IMG/VR virus record: IMGVR_UViG_3300022701_000081
Coordinates: 1 to 41,849 of that record
Length of the DNA stretch: 41,849 nt
Direction: 5' to 3' (one strand)
DNA from: a virus
Numbering within the stretch: the first letter of the stretch is position 1; every line of letters starts with the position of its first letter. The notes under the pieces are model-generated. The model searched no databases. It was not told the DNA's origin and worked only from the letters and a program-made list of their open reading frames with translations. The position numbers and the translations under genes were made by a program. This document shows, one piece after another, positions 30,628-39,400 of the stretch.

Positions 30628-30923
30628 GAAAAATTTTATTGAGCGTGGCAATGTTCACGGTGTTATTGAGTGCGGAAGTCAATGTAAAGAGTCAGTTAGC
30701 GGCTGCAACGCTTGTCACTGTCAGTGGTGCAGTTCTCTTCCCTGCGATAGTGGTTGGAGATATACAGTACGGCATCCTGAAGAGTAGAGACAGATGTGAC
30801 AGAGGCAGGATATATGTCGTTGCACCGTATATCGACAACGGTACACGCTTTGGTCTCAAGTTCGTACTTACCTGCAAAGAGTGGGAGCACTTGGGTACGG
30901 GTAGAAATATAAAGGAGAAGTGA
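30624..30923 (+). CDS. Small exported protein with signal peptide (99 aa)
   Basis: The start overlaps the previous stop as ATGA with AAAGGAG upstream. MRKILLSVAMFTVLLSAEV is a clear signal sequence. A second hydrophobic stretch follows (LAAATLVTVSGAVLFPAIVVG, about 25-45). The rest has two Cys (DRCDRG, LTCKEW) that may pair in the periplasm. It could act in lysis or in blocking superinfection; nothing decides between these. Confidence 0.6.
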   Translation: MRKILLSVAMFTVLLSAEVNVKSQLAAATLVTVSGAVLFPAIVVGDIQYGILKSRDRCDRGRIYVVAPYIDNGTRFGLKFVLTCKEWEHLGTGRNIKEK

Positions 30924-31306
30924 TGGGTAGAAGAGCAGCTAAGAAGGCTGGTAAACAACAAGCCAAACAAATTGCAGCGAGTGAAGCACTGGCAGAACAG
31001 AAGGAAAAAGAGTTGCAGGAGGAGAGAGAACGTATCTTCCGTATGACAAAACCTGAGCAGGAGAGCGCCAGCTTCCAATTCGGGCTTCAGGACAGAGGTG
31101 AGATGGATGCGTATTCGGACTTTGTGACGGGTACAGACCAACCGCTTCCCGAGCTGGACTCAACACCGCCAGTCGCTACTGCATCCTATACACCCCCGCC
31201 TGAGCAGGAGGGAGACACAACAAGCAATGTACGTAACTGGTTTAGCGGTCTCTTCCCGAGAAGGGCAGGAGTGGGTGGCAGGAACTTTTTCAATAGGGGG
31301 TTTTAA
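30923..31306 (+). CDS. Putative tail assembly protein, T7 gp7.3-like position (127 aa)
   Basis: AAAGGAG stands before ATG 30923, which overlaps the preceding TGA by one base. The N-terminus is very basic (MGRRAAKKAGKQQAKQ), then a charged helix, then a Pro/Thr-rich linker and a C-terminal NWFSGLFPRRAGVGGRNFF with aromatic and Arg residues. The basic head, flexible middle and place two genes before the portal recall T7 gp7.3, a small virion protein needed for adsorption. Sequence likeness is not strong. Confidence 0.45.
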   Translation: MGRRAAKKAGKQQAKQIAASEALAEQKEKELQEERERIFRMTKPEQESASFQFGLQDRGEMDAYSDFVTGTDQPLPELDSTPPVATASYTPPPEQEGDTTSNVRNWFSGLFPRRAGVGGRNFFNRGF

Positions 31307-31477
31307 ATGACACATACAGCCCTACTTGAGAAGCTGGAGCAGGACTATCCTGACTCTATTGATGCAATTAAAGACCTCAACCACGATGACCGCATTGCCT
31401 ATATTGCAAAGCGTGAGCTAATCGGGCATATCAAACTCATCTTCGAGGGTGATACACCAAAAAAGAAGAAAGGATAA
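31307..31477 (+). CDS. Hypothetical small protein (56 aa)
   Basis: ATG 31307 starts directly at the preceding TAA, with AGGGGG seven bases upstream. It is a helical, acidic protein (LLEKLEQDYPDSIDAIKDL, RIAYIAKRELIGHIKLIFEG) with a Lys tail (PKKKKG). It lies three bases from the portal gene. No family recognised; a head-assembly helper is possible. Confidence 0.6.
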   Translation: MTHTALLEKLEQDYPDSIDAIKDLNHDDRIAYIAKRELIGHIKLIFEGDTPKKKKG

Positions 31478-31480
31478 GAG

Positions 31481-32998
31481 ATGGGAACACCTAAAGAGGA
31501 CTACGTAACGGGGCTTACAGACCGTAAGCCGTATGAGGACAGAGCCAAGGAGATAGCTAAGGTGACACTGCCTTACCTTATCCGTGACGACGGTGCATCA
31601 GGCTCGACAGAGTTAGAGGACACCCAGTCACAGTCGTACGGTGCACGTTTGGTCAACACGCTCAAGGCGAAGATGGGGATGGCACTCCTGCCACCGTCCA
31701 CTTCGAGCTTCAGACTCACACCCGACGCTAAGGAGCTGATGGCATTGACCGAGGGAGACCCGAACAACATCGCAGAGGTCAACAATTTGCTCTCTACATC
31801 TACCATCACTATCAACACAGAGCTTGAGTCGCAGCAGATACGTCCGACACTCTATGAGATGCTGGCTCAGCTTATCGTTGTCGGCTCTGTCGTCACGGAT
31901 AAGAAGAAAGATAAGGGTATTCGCCTGCACACTCTCAAGTCTTTTGTCGTCAAACTTGATGCTCAGGGTAAACCGCTTTCTATCATTATCTATGAGGAGC
32001 TGGCGAAAGAGAGGCTGCCTGAGGGTGTCACTCCTGAGGATGAGAACTTGGAGAAGTACGGACTCTATACGCGTTACAAGCTTGAGGATGTGCAGAACGC
32101 AAAGAAGTGGATAATGACACAGAGTATTGAGGATGTTATGGTCGGTACTGAGAAGACCTTCAAGGACTATGATGCCCTGCCAGTGAGATATTTCGGATGG
32201 ACATGGACAGTAGGCGACCAGTATCACCGTCCATACGCTGAGGACTACTATAAAGACCTTCAACAGCTTGACAAGATGGCTAATCTCTTGACCGATGGCT
32301 CTATCATCTCAGCCAAGTCACTGCTTCTAGTCAACGAGAGAGGCGGACGTACACGCAAAGACGATGTAGCCGACTCATCTAACGGTGACGTTATCGACGG
32401 ACACGCTGAGGACATCACAGCCTTTCAGTTCAATAAGAACTATGACTTCCAAACGCCGATGGAGCGTGAGACTAACCTTAAACGTGAGCTTGCCGCAGCG
32501 TTCCTGCTCAATGAGAGCGCGACACGTGAGGCAGAGCGGGTCACGGCTGAAGAGATACGCTTCATGGCTCAACAACTGGAGTCTTCAGCACTCTCGGGCT
32601 TCTACTCAACGATGGCGTTAGAGTGGTCTAAGTGGATTGTTCAGAAGATAATGGGTGAGCTTGGCATTAAGTTCCAAGCCATCAATGTCAATATCATCAC
32701 TGGTCTTGATGCACTGGGTCGCTCTCAGGAGGCACAGAAACTCGACGCCTACCTAATGAGACTGGATCAGATGAACATGATGCACTGGATAAACGAGGCT
32801 GAAGTGGCATCACGTTATGCTGCATACGAGGGTATCGATACCGTCGGACTTGTTAAAACACCTAAAGAGGTAGAGGAGACAATGGCGCAGCAACAAGAGA
32901 TGCAGGCTTCACAAGAAGCTCAGGCAGCTGCGGCTCAAGCGGGTGGAGCTGCGGCTGGACAAGCTGCGGCACAACCACCTGAAGGTTTACCTCAGTAA
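31481..32998 (+). CDS. Portal (head-tail connector) protein, T7 gp8-like
   Basis: This 505-residue protein compares with 536 in T7 gp8. Family features are KPYEDRAKEIAKVTLPYLI near the N-terminus, QSYGARLVNTLKAKMGMALLPP (about 50-72), the SSFRLTP stretch, and a long C-terminal part with NESATREAERVTAEEIRFMAQQLE (about 340-365), the conserved helix of podoviral portals. The last 50 residues are Gln/Ala/Gly-rich. Twelve copies form the channel through which TerL packs DNA and to which the gp11-like adaptor binds. The stop lies in an inverted repeat that also holds a promoter-like box. Confidence 0.93.
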   Translation: MGTPKEDYVTGLTDRKPYEDRAKEIAKVTLPYLIRDDGASGSTELEDTQSQSYGARLVNTLKAKMGMALLPPSTSSFRLTPDAKELMALTEGDPNNIAEVNNLLSTSTITINTELESQQIRPTLYEMLAQLIVVGSVVTDKKKDKGIRLHTLKSFVVKLDAQGKPLSIIIYEELAKERLPEGVTPEDENLEKYGLYTRYKLEDVQNAKKWIMTQSIEDVMVGTEKTFKDYDALPVRYFGWTWTVGDQYHRPYAEDYYKDLQQLDKMANLLTDGSIISAKSLLLVNERGGRTRKDDVADSSNGDVIDGHAEDITAFQFNKNYDFQTPMERETNLKRELAAAFLLNESATREAERVTAEEIRFMAQQLESSALSGFYSTMALEWSKWIVQKIMGELGIKFQAINVNIITGLDALGRSQEAQKLDAYLMRLDQMNMMHWINEAEVASRYAAYEGIDTVGLVKTPKEVEETMAQQQEMQASQEAQAAAAQAGGAAAGQAAAQPPEGLPQ

Positions 32999-33020
32999 TA
33001 TATGTTATAATATTGAGGTA
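32988..33020 (+). promoter_or_regulatory. Promoter-like box inside an inverted repeat
   Basis: TACCTCA (32988-32994) pairs with TGAGGTA (33014-33020), with further AT pairing inside. The loop side carries TG-T-TATAAT (33003-33011), an extended -10 box. It could be a terminator for the portal message combined with a promoter for the next genes. Confidence 0.5.
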
Positions 33021-33047
33021 ACATTAAATTTTATATAAAGGACTTAC

Positions 33048-33539
33048 ATGGCTGAAAAAGAAGAGCTAGAACAGACAGAAGAACAGACAAAGCAAGAGGT
33101 TGAGAAGAAGAAACCTTTGACAATGAAAGAGCTTGAGGCACGTCTTGATGCAATGCAGCAGACTGAGGAAGAGAAAGAGGCTGAGATTGAGCGTAGGGTA
33201 ACTGAACGTATCGAGGCTATGGCTGACCAAAACTTCACTGCTGTCGGTGGTAAAATCGCTGGTACAAAAATCACGGTTGAGACACCTGACCAGTACAGAG
33301 AGTCGTCTAAGAAGCGTGGACTTGTGATGGGTAGACATCCTAGTCAAAAGACCAAGTGTACGGTTGAGGAGCTCCGTGCCTTAATCAACTCCAACTGGAC
33401 TCCATCGATGATTATGGAGAAGCATGGTATATCTGCTGAAGACTTTAAACAGCTTGTATGGAAGTTGAGCAAGAAAGAGTTGCGTGATACGCCTATCCGT
33501 TTCTCAATCGAGAGAGACACTATCTCACAACAAGGATAA
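33048..33539 (+). CDS. Hypothetical protein between portal and scaffold (163 aa)
   Basis: AAAGGAC precedes ATG 33048. Residues 1-60 are strongly charged and helical (Glu/Lys/Gln). The C-terminal part reads KCTVEELRALINSNWTPSMIMEKHGISAEDFKQLVWKLSKKE, a helix-turn-helix-like succession. A DNA-binding or assembly role is possible. T7 has no counterpart here. Unknown family. Confidence 0.6.
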   Translation: MAEKEELEQTEEQTKQEVEKKKPLTMKELEARLDAMQQTEEEKEAEIERRVTERIEAMADQNFTAVGGKIAGTKITVETPDQYRESSKKRGLVMGRHPSQKTKCTVEELRALINSNWTPSMIMEKHGISAEDFKQLVWKLSKKELRDTPIRFSIERDTISQQG

Positions 33540-33542
33540 GTT

Positions 33543-34322
33543 ATGGCTGACTTCAAACCGAATGAAGGGCAACCGCCCGTAGAAGGTCAACCGCCCGTAG
33601 AAGGTCAACCGCCAGTAAAGGCGGATGCTCCAGCAGAGCCGCCTTCAGGTCTGCCGAGCGACCAGCCGTCCGAAGATTTAATCGGCGGTAAGTTCAAGAG
33701 TACGGAGGAGATGCTTGCACACATCAAAGAGATGGAGGACAAGTATGCTGATGCTCGTAGAGAGCTTTCCAATAAAAACAAGGAGGGTCAGCAGGAGCAG
33801 GAGCAGCAGCAAGAGCAGTTGACTCAGGTTCAGAAACAGCAAGAGGTTGTCAATGGCATGATACCTGAGTTCCTGACTAACGGTATGGTGGTCACTCCTG
33901 AGATGGAGGCTGCTGCCGAGGCTGTTGGTATCGACCCTAGAGATTTGAAGCTTGATGCCTTTGCATTTAAAGAGCAGATAAACAAGTCTTACGAAGTGGT
34001 CGGAGGTCAGGAGCAGTATGATGCAATGACAGCTTGGGCTATCGAGAACAAAGTAATACCTGAACATGACAAGTACAACCTAAATGAGTTGGCGGTCGAG
34101 GGGTTACAAGCTCGGTACAAGAAAGCTTTGGATGCTGACCCGAACACTCCAAGAATTGAGGGTGAGCCAGCTTACTCAGGACTGCAACCTTACAAAGACA
34201 GACGTGAGCTTTACAAAGATAAAGACTACATCGAGTCGGTACAAGGTCGCAATGATAAAGCAGCAATCAAGCGTTATCGTGACAGATTACGCATTACTCC
34301 AAATGAGGTTTTGGGAATTTAA
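33543..34322 (+). CDS. Capsid scaffolding protein, T7 gp9-like
   Basis: This 259-residue acidic protein lies directly before the capsid gene, as in T7 (gp9, 307 residues). The N-terminus has three GQPPVE-type repeats. Then comes GGKFKSTEEMLAHIKEMEDKYADARREL, a helix common in podoviral scaffolds, a Gln/Glu-rich coiled coil (about 77-103), and a helical C-terminus with LQPYKDRRELYKD and ending DRLRITPNEVLGI, the basic end that usually binds the capsid. It shapes the procapsid and then leaves. Confidence 0.85.
   Translation: MADFKPNEGQPPVEGQPPVEGQPPVKADAPAEPPSGLPSDQPSEDLIGGKFKSTEEMLAHIKEMEDKYADARRELSNKNKEGQQEQEQQQEQLTQVQKQQEVVNGMIPEFLTNGMVVTPEMEAAAEAVGIDPRDLKLDAFAFKEQINKSYEVVGGQEQYDAMTAWAIENKVIPEHDKYNLNELAVEGLQARYKKALDADPNTPRIEGEPAYSGLQPYKDRRELYKDKDYIESVQGRNDKAAIKRYRDRLRITPNEVLGI
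33564..33617 (+). repeat. Tandem 18-base repeat in the scaffold gene
   Basis: Three 18-base units (consensus GAAGGTCAACCGCCCGTA) coding E-G-Q-P-P-V. It makes a flexible N-terminal arm. Confidence 0.85.
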
Positions 34323-34343
34323 TTCCCTTCCTCATAAATTCCC
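34313..34343 (+). terminator. Hairpin after the scaffold gene
   Basis: GGGAATTTA (34313-34321) pairs with TAAATTCCC (34335-34343), followed by CTTTG. The first arm overlaps the scaffold stop. The stem is good, but the T-run is short. It may partly stop upstream transcripts just before the capsid promoter. Confidence 0.45.
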
Positions 34344-34345
34344 CT

Positions 34346-34374
34346 TTGACTTCTTAATTAAAATAAGTTATACT
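34346..34374 (+). promoter_or_regulatory. Strong sigma70-like promoter for the capsid gene
   Basis: TTGACT (34346-34351), a 17-base spacer, TATACT (34369-34374). It stands about 175 bases before the capsid ATG, the best promoter match seen here, as expected for the most abundant product. Confidence 0.7.
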
Positions 34375-34550
34375 TCCTTTAATGTAGTTAGATTAACAAC
34401 CTGACTAAATCATTTATCACGCAGACTCTTCGTATGGTTTCGAGGTTTCGAAGTTGATACTTGTTTTGAATTGTTAGAACTACGATGGTTTAAGGCAAGA
34501 GGTGGGCTCACTTGAGTTCCAATCAACAAAGAAATTGAAAAGGAGCTATT
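34375..34550 (+). promoter_or_regulatory. Long capsid mRNA leader
   Basis: About 170 noncoding bases follow the promoter. They hold short stem candidates (around TTCGAGGTTTCGAA, 34438-34452) and end with AAAAGGAG before ATG 34551. Probably a stabilising leader. No small gene seen. Confidence 0.4.
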
Positions 34551-35465
34551 ATGGCTTACGAAGGAAATACTAACCCGAATGTCGGTACAGACAGTGCTGC
34601 TGACTTAACAAGAGACATAACACTTGACGTGTTACAAGCGTTCGAGAGAAAGACAAGATTTGTAAATCTTCTTAGAACTGACACTATCCCTAACGGGTCT
34701 GCTGCTGGGTCTTTCATTATCGAAGGTAAAGAGGACAGAGACGATGGAGCATTGGCTGAATACCCTGCTGGTACTCAAGTTAACGTATCTAACGGTACTC
34801 AGGACGAAATCATCATTCCACTTGACAGACCTCAGTATGAGTCAAGAAGAATTGACAAATGGAAAGAGGCAGTTGCTCGTTATGACACAGTTGCGATGAA
34901 CGTACGCCAGTTGGGTACACGTTTGGCAAATGCGATTGACCGTAAAGCTGCTGCTGCTGTTGAGGCTGCGTCTCTAGCTACTGGTTTGGTTGCCAATGGT
35001 GACGGTACAGTTGTAACTAACACTGACTTGGCTTCAGGTACAACTGCTGAAGAGCTTGGTACAGCGTTGGCTGAGTCTATCTATGCTTCCGTTGCAGCAA
35101 TGCAAGAGAATGATGTTGAGGAGCAGGTATATGTAGCTGTTTCACCAACATGGTATTCGTACCTACCACAGACATTCAACGCGGTGAGCAAAGACTTTAC
35201 AAACGATAACGGTGGATATGACACTGGTATCATCAAGATGGTTGGTGGTGCAGAGGTATTCTCTACGAATAACCTTCCTGACACAGCTGCTCTTGTAGGG
35301 CTTGCGTTCACATCTGAGGCTGCTGGTATCGCTAAGCTTTGGGATGTTCAAATCGACATCGATAAAGAGCCAGCGTTCTTGAACGCTAAGCTTATCTCAG
35401 CGTATTTCTCGAATGGTATAGCTGCCCTCAGAGCTCAGTGTGCGGTATCAATCAAGTCTGCGTAA
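34551..35465 (+). CDS. Major capsid protein, T7 gp10A-like
   Basis: This 304-residue protein follows the scaffold gene. The HK97-type fold is suggested by an N-terminal arm (DLTRDITLDVLQAFERKTRFVNLLRT), the E-loop stretch with GSAAGSFIIEGKEDRDDGA, and the long P-domain helix (YDTVAMNVRQLGTRLANAIDRKAAAAVEAA). T7 gp10A has 345 residues. The end reads AAGIAKLWDVQIDIDKEPAFLNAKLISAYFSNGIAALRAQCAVSIKS, with Val/Ile strands as in related podoviruses. It has a dedicated promoter and leader and a UUCG hairpin directly after the stop. No slippery site for a gp10B form was noticed. Confidence 0.93.
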   Translation: MAYEGNTNPNVGTDSAADLTRDITLDVLQAFERKTRFVNLLRTDTIPNGSAAGSFIIEGKEDRDDGALAEYPAGTQVNVSNGTQDEIIIPLDRPQYESRRIDKWKEAVARYDTVAMNVRQLGTRLANAIDRKAAAAVEAASLATGLVANGDGTVVTNTDLASGTTAEELGTALAESIYASVAAMQENDVEEQVYVAVSPTWYSYLPQTFNAVSKDFTNDNGGYDTGIIKMVGGAEVFSTNNLPDTAALVGLAFTSEAAGIAKLWDVQIDIDKEPAFLNAKLISAYFSNGIAALRAQCAVSIKSA

Positions 35466-35477
35466 CCTTCGGGTTAC
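35462..35477 (+). terminator. UUCG-loop hairpin after the capsid gene
   Basis: GUAACC-UUCG-GGUUAC spans the capsid stop and the first bases after it. No U-run follows, so it is more likely a 3' stabiliser or processing site than a full terminator. Confidence 0.5.
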
Positions 35478-35499
35478 CTGACTCTATAAAGGAGATATT

Positions 35500-35832
35500 A
35501 TGGCAACTGTAGCAACAGACTGTGACACAGCTGGACTTGGTTATGAGGTAATCGACGAGAATACTGCCAATGTTCCTACTTACTGGACTGGTGTGATGGG
35601 TGGTGAACAGCCTAACCCTGACAGACCAATGCCCAATGAAGAGGAAATTAGAATTGTAAACTCGGGGTCACTTCTAACATTCGCACTGAATGAAACTGAG
35701 TCGGCATTGTGTCAAGAGATTGTCGGGCTTCAATCTTACGGTAACGTCACTCTATCTAAGTGGAGAAGAGCTAAGGGTGCAGACCCAGCTTTACCAGTAG
35801 ATGAGTGGTCACGTTGGAAGAAAATCGACTAA
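35500..35832 (+). CDS. Small post-capsid protein, possible head decoration or neck protein (110 aa)
   Basis: AAAGGAG precedes ATG 35500. The sequence begins MATVATDCDTAGLGYEVIDENTAN and has NSGSLLTFALNETESALCQEIV and a Trp-rich end (LSKWRRAKGADP, DEWSRWKKID). It is flanked on both sides by stable hairpins, suggesting its own stable message. Position right after the capsid gene suggests a decoration or head-completion role; no family recognised. Confidence 0.55.
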   Translation: MATVATDCDTAGLGYEVIDENTANVPTYWTGVMGGEQPNPDRPMPNEEEIRIVNSGSLLTFALNETESALCQEIVGLQSYGNVTLSKWRRAKGADPALPVDEWSRWKKID

Positions 35833-35841
35833 TAGTTTTAT

Positions 35842-35863
35842 CTAACCCTTTTCGGAGGGTTAG
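35842..35863 (+). terminator. 8-bp hairpin before the tail tube A gene
   Basis: CUAACCCU-UUUCGG-AGGGUUAG, with no long U-run afterwards. It probably trims or weakens transcription after the capsid genes, like the T-phi terminator after gene 10 in T7. Confidence 0.55.
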
Positions 35864-35886
35864 GCTAAACCTATAAAGGAGTACCT

Positions 35887-36474
35887 ATGAGCGAGATGCT
35901 GAATACAGAACACTTACTGCTCGATGCGGTGAACATTCTACTTAAATCTATAAACCAATTACCAATCGAAACTGAGGCTGACTTTGACGTGATTATGGAA
36001 GCAAGACTCGCTAGGGAAACTCTTTTTGAAGTTAAACGTGCTGTACTGAGTGAGCGTTGGGATATCAACCGTGACAATAACTATGAGCTCCCACTAGAGG
36101 CTGGTACTAATATGATTGCAATTCCAGCCAACGTGCTTGATGTAAGTTCTTCTGACGGTGACCTTATCAACCGTAACTGGAGACTCTACTCCAAATCGGC
36201 ACAGTCGCACGTGTTTGACTCTGCTCAGACAGTGGATATCGTTTGGGATATGATGTTCAACTCACTGCCTCATCCAATCAGACACTACATCACTATCAGG
36301 GCTGCCCGTATCTTTGCAGCGAGGACTATCGGTGATGAGAAGGCTGTGACTTATACAGCAAGGGATGAGGAGGATGCTCATTTAGCTGCGAGGAGAAGTG
36401 AGACCAAGACTGGTAGATACAATATGCTTACAAGCGGTAACTATGGTATCAATAACAAAATAAATAGGGGATAA
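35887..36474 (+). CDS. Tail tubular protein A (adaptor), T7 gp11-like
   Basis: This 195-residue protein matches T7 gp11 (196). It has LDAVNILLKSINQLPIETEADFDVIMEARLARETLFEVKRAVLSERWDIN, closely following the gp11 family pattern (L-AVN-IL-sIGe-Pv... A...L....r.vq--GW-fN), then PLEAGTNMIAIPANVLDV and, near the end, RHYITIRAARIFAARTIG. Twelve copies bind the portal and join it to the nozzle. AAAGGAG precedes the ATG; the nozzle gene follows after one base. Confidence 0.92.
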   Translation: MSEMLNTEHLLLDAVNILLKSINQLPIETEADFDVIMEARLARETLFEVKRAVLSERWDINRDNNYELPLEAGTNMIAIPANVLDVSSSDGDLINRNWRLYSKSAQSHVFDSAQTVDIVWDMMFNSLPHPIRHYITIRAARIFAARTIGDEKAVTYTARDEEDAHLAARRSETKTGRYNMLTSGNYGINNKINRG

Positions 36475-36475
36475 T

Positions 36476-39400
36476 ATGGCACTGGTAACCCAAGATAAAT
36501 CTAGCCTCTTCGGAGGTGTGTCTCAACAAGGTGCTAACGTACGTCCTGAGCATCAGGTAGAGGAGATGATAAACTGTCTTCCTACTTTGGATAGTGGTCT
36601 TAGAGTTCGTAACCCATCACTCCCTATCAGACTTGTTGACGTTGACGGCATACTCTCTGAGCCTACTTTCCCATTCAATAATAAAACTGTATATGTATAT
36701 GAGCACGATAGAGGTAATGCTGAGGAACAGAACAACAAACTAGCATTTATGATTACCGACTTAGGTGGTCTTGAGATTATTGACCTTAACTTTGATATTG
36801 ATATTGATGATGACGGCTTACCACACTATACTGGTGTTGTTTATCGTGACGGTCAAGGTATCAATTACGAGGACGACTTCGCTAGACATTATGCGACTTC
36901 CTATGCAAGTAAGTCAAACTTTGCGATGACTGCGATTAAAGATACTGTCTTCTTGGCGAACAAATCAATCCAGCCTACAATGTCTGATATTGGTAATGCT
37001 AATAATATCGGAACATTATCTAAGGACAGATATTATGACGGCTTCGTGAATATCGGATATGATGCAGTTATCAGTGGTGTTACCAGTACGGTAAGCAAGA
37101 CTGGTGCTGGACGCTTTAATTTTACTGTACCTGAGAATGTAAGTGAGGTTAGAGTCTGTATGATTGGTGGTGGAGGCGGTGGCTCATCTGTCCGTATTAA
37201 TTCAGCTGGTAGACTGGCTGGTGGTGGTTATGCTGGTCAACAAATCAATCAGGTCGTATCTGTTAATGCTGGTCAAACTTACCAAGTTGTTGTTGGTAAA
37301 GGTGGTTTGAGCGAATGGCGTTCTGACTCAGGTGGTGATAAAGACGGTAATAAGGGTGGTACAACAAGTTTTGCTGAATTATCTGCCAATGGTGGCAATG
37401 GTGGTACTAGGCTGACAAATGTATATGGTGGCGATGGTCGTCAGCAGTTCAGATGTTATCCTAATTCTCCATTTAATGATGGCAGCTTGTTACGACTTAG
37501 TGAAATATTATCTAACAATATCGCATATGGTGGTCAGGCTGGGTTTGCCAAAGGTGGTCAAGGTGGTTATAACGTCTATGAACACACGTTTCCGACATCT
37601 GCGACTAAAGGTTCAGGTGGTGGAGGAGGACTCTCTTCATCTAAAAATAATGGTGCGTTTGGTGGTACTGGTGGTGACGGTGAAGTAAGGATTACTTGGT
37701 CTGAAGATTTACCAGTTGACCCTGATGAGCCTGTTCGTAATGTAATGTTATATGAGCGTAGAGGTTTTATATGGGTAAAACAAGCTAACCCTGAGTTTGG
37801 CTGGAAGTATGGTGCGATACTTACAATTAGAAAACAAAATGGTACACTTGAATATATTGATTGTGGTTTTACCGAGGAGATTGCTGAAGATACAACAGCG
37901 ATTGCTGCGGAACTCGCAGCACTTATTGGTGATAAACTTGGTACTAGAGCCAATGTGACTTGGGAGAACTCTATTGTTGAGATATTCCTAACCAATGAGA
38001 ATGAATTGCTTTATGATGTGTCTGCTCAGGACAGTTTTGGTAATAGTGCATCGTATGGTTGGTCACACAAGGCTGACTTTATCACGGACTTGCCTCAGAG
38101 TATGGGTACATTGACTGGTATTGTTGAAGTTGGTGAACGTGAAGGTGCAAAGATTTGGGTTGAATATCGTGAAGGTGCGTGGGTTGAACACCATGACCCT
38201 AGAATGATTACAGAGATTGATGCTACGACCATGCCTTATGCTATCTATCGGAGATACAATAATACTACTGAGCGTTACGAGTTCTATGTTGAGCGTTTTG
38301 ATTGGAACGATAGACTTATTGGTGATGACGGTACGAACAGACTGCCTCAATTCTTAAATGAGCCTATTAAGGACATCTTCTTCTTCCGTAATCGTTTTGG
38401 GATTATGAGTGAGAATGGAGTGAGTATGAGTGAGATTGGTTACTACGGCAACTTTTTTAGGACGACTGTTGCTACCGTACTTGACTCTGATAGAATTGAT
38501 GCTGGTATAGAGAGCCCTAACTCAATCAATCTTGAACACGCTATCTTACTCGAAGACTCTGTAATGATGTTCTCAGATAAGGCGCAGTTCAGATTTAGAG
38601 GTGGAGATGTTCTTAGTCCATCATCATACACCATTACTCAAGAGTGTGCGTACAACGTGAATATTTCAGTTCGTCCTCTGTTGATGAACAATCGTATCTT
38701 TTTTGTATCACGTCAGAGCTTGAGAAACAGTGCCGTTTATGAGATGATGATATCGAACAATGCAAATCAAAATTCGGTAGCGAATGAGATTACAGTGCAG
38801 TGTAAACAGTATGTTGACGGTAGGGTGGATAAACTTACTGGCAGTTCGGTTAACAATATGCTCTTTGTTACGGCTGGTGTGAATTATGACATAGTAAATG
38901 GTGACATACTTGAGAGCAGAAATACTGTGTACGTCTATAACTTCTTTGATGCTGGTAATGAGCGTATTCAGTCTGCTTGGCATAAGTGGGAGTTCGCTGG
39001 AGACATCTACAGTGGTTTCTGTATGGGTACTGGACTTTATCTAATGATTAACCGTGAGAACAGAATTACTCCTCCAGCTTGGATATTGTCTTCAGGTTTA
39101 TGGAATAATACTAGAGGATGGTTGATGAACGATGGATTATGGTTGATGACTCCTGACACTCTTGAACGTCAGAAGCAGTTTGAAATTATACCGTTACACG
39201 CTTGGGAAGAACACAGGACTTTCTTGGATAACTATAATAATCCAGTTGCCGCAGTCGTTAATCTCGGTGAGTGGATGATGGGTAGAGACGGTAAACGTTC
39301 TCCGAGAGGGGAGTTGCAGTTCAGGACTGTTGAGGTTGATGCAAGTGATAAATCAACAGTTGGCTTGATTGTGACTGACTTACAGAGGACGACAAGTAGA

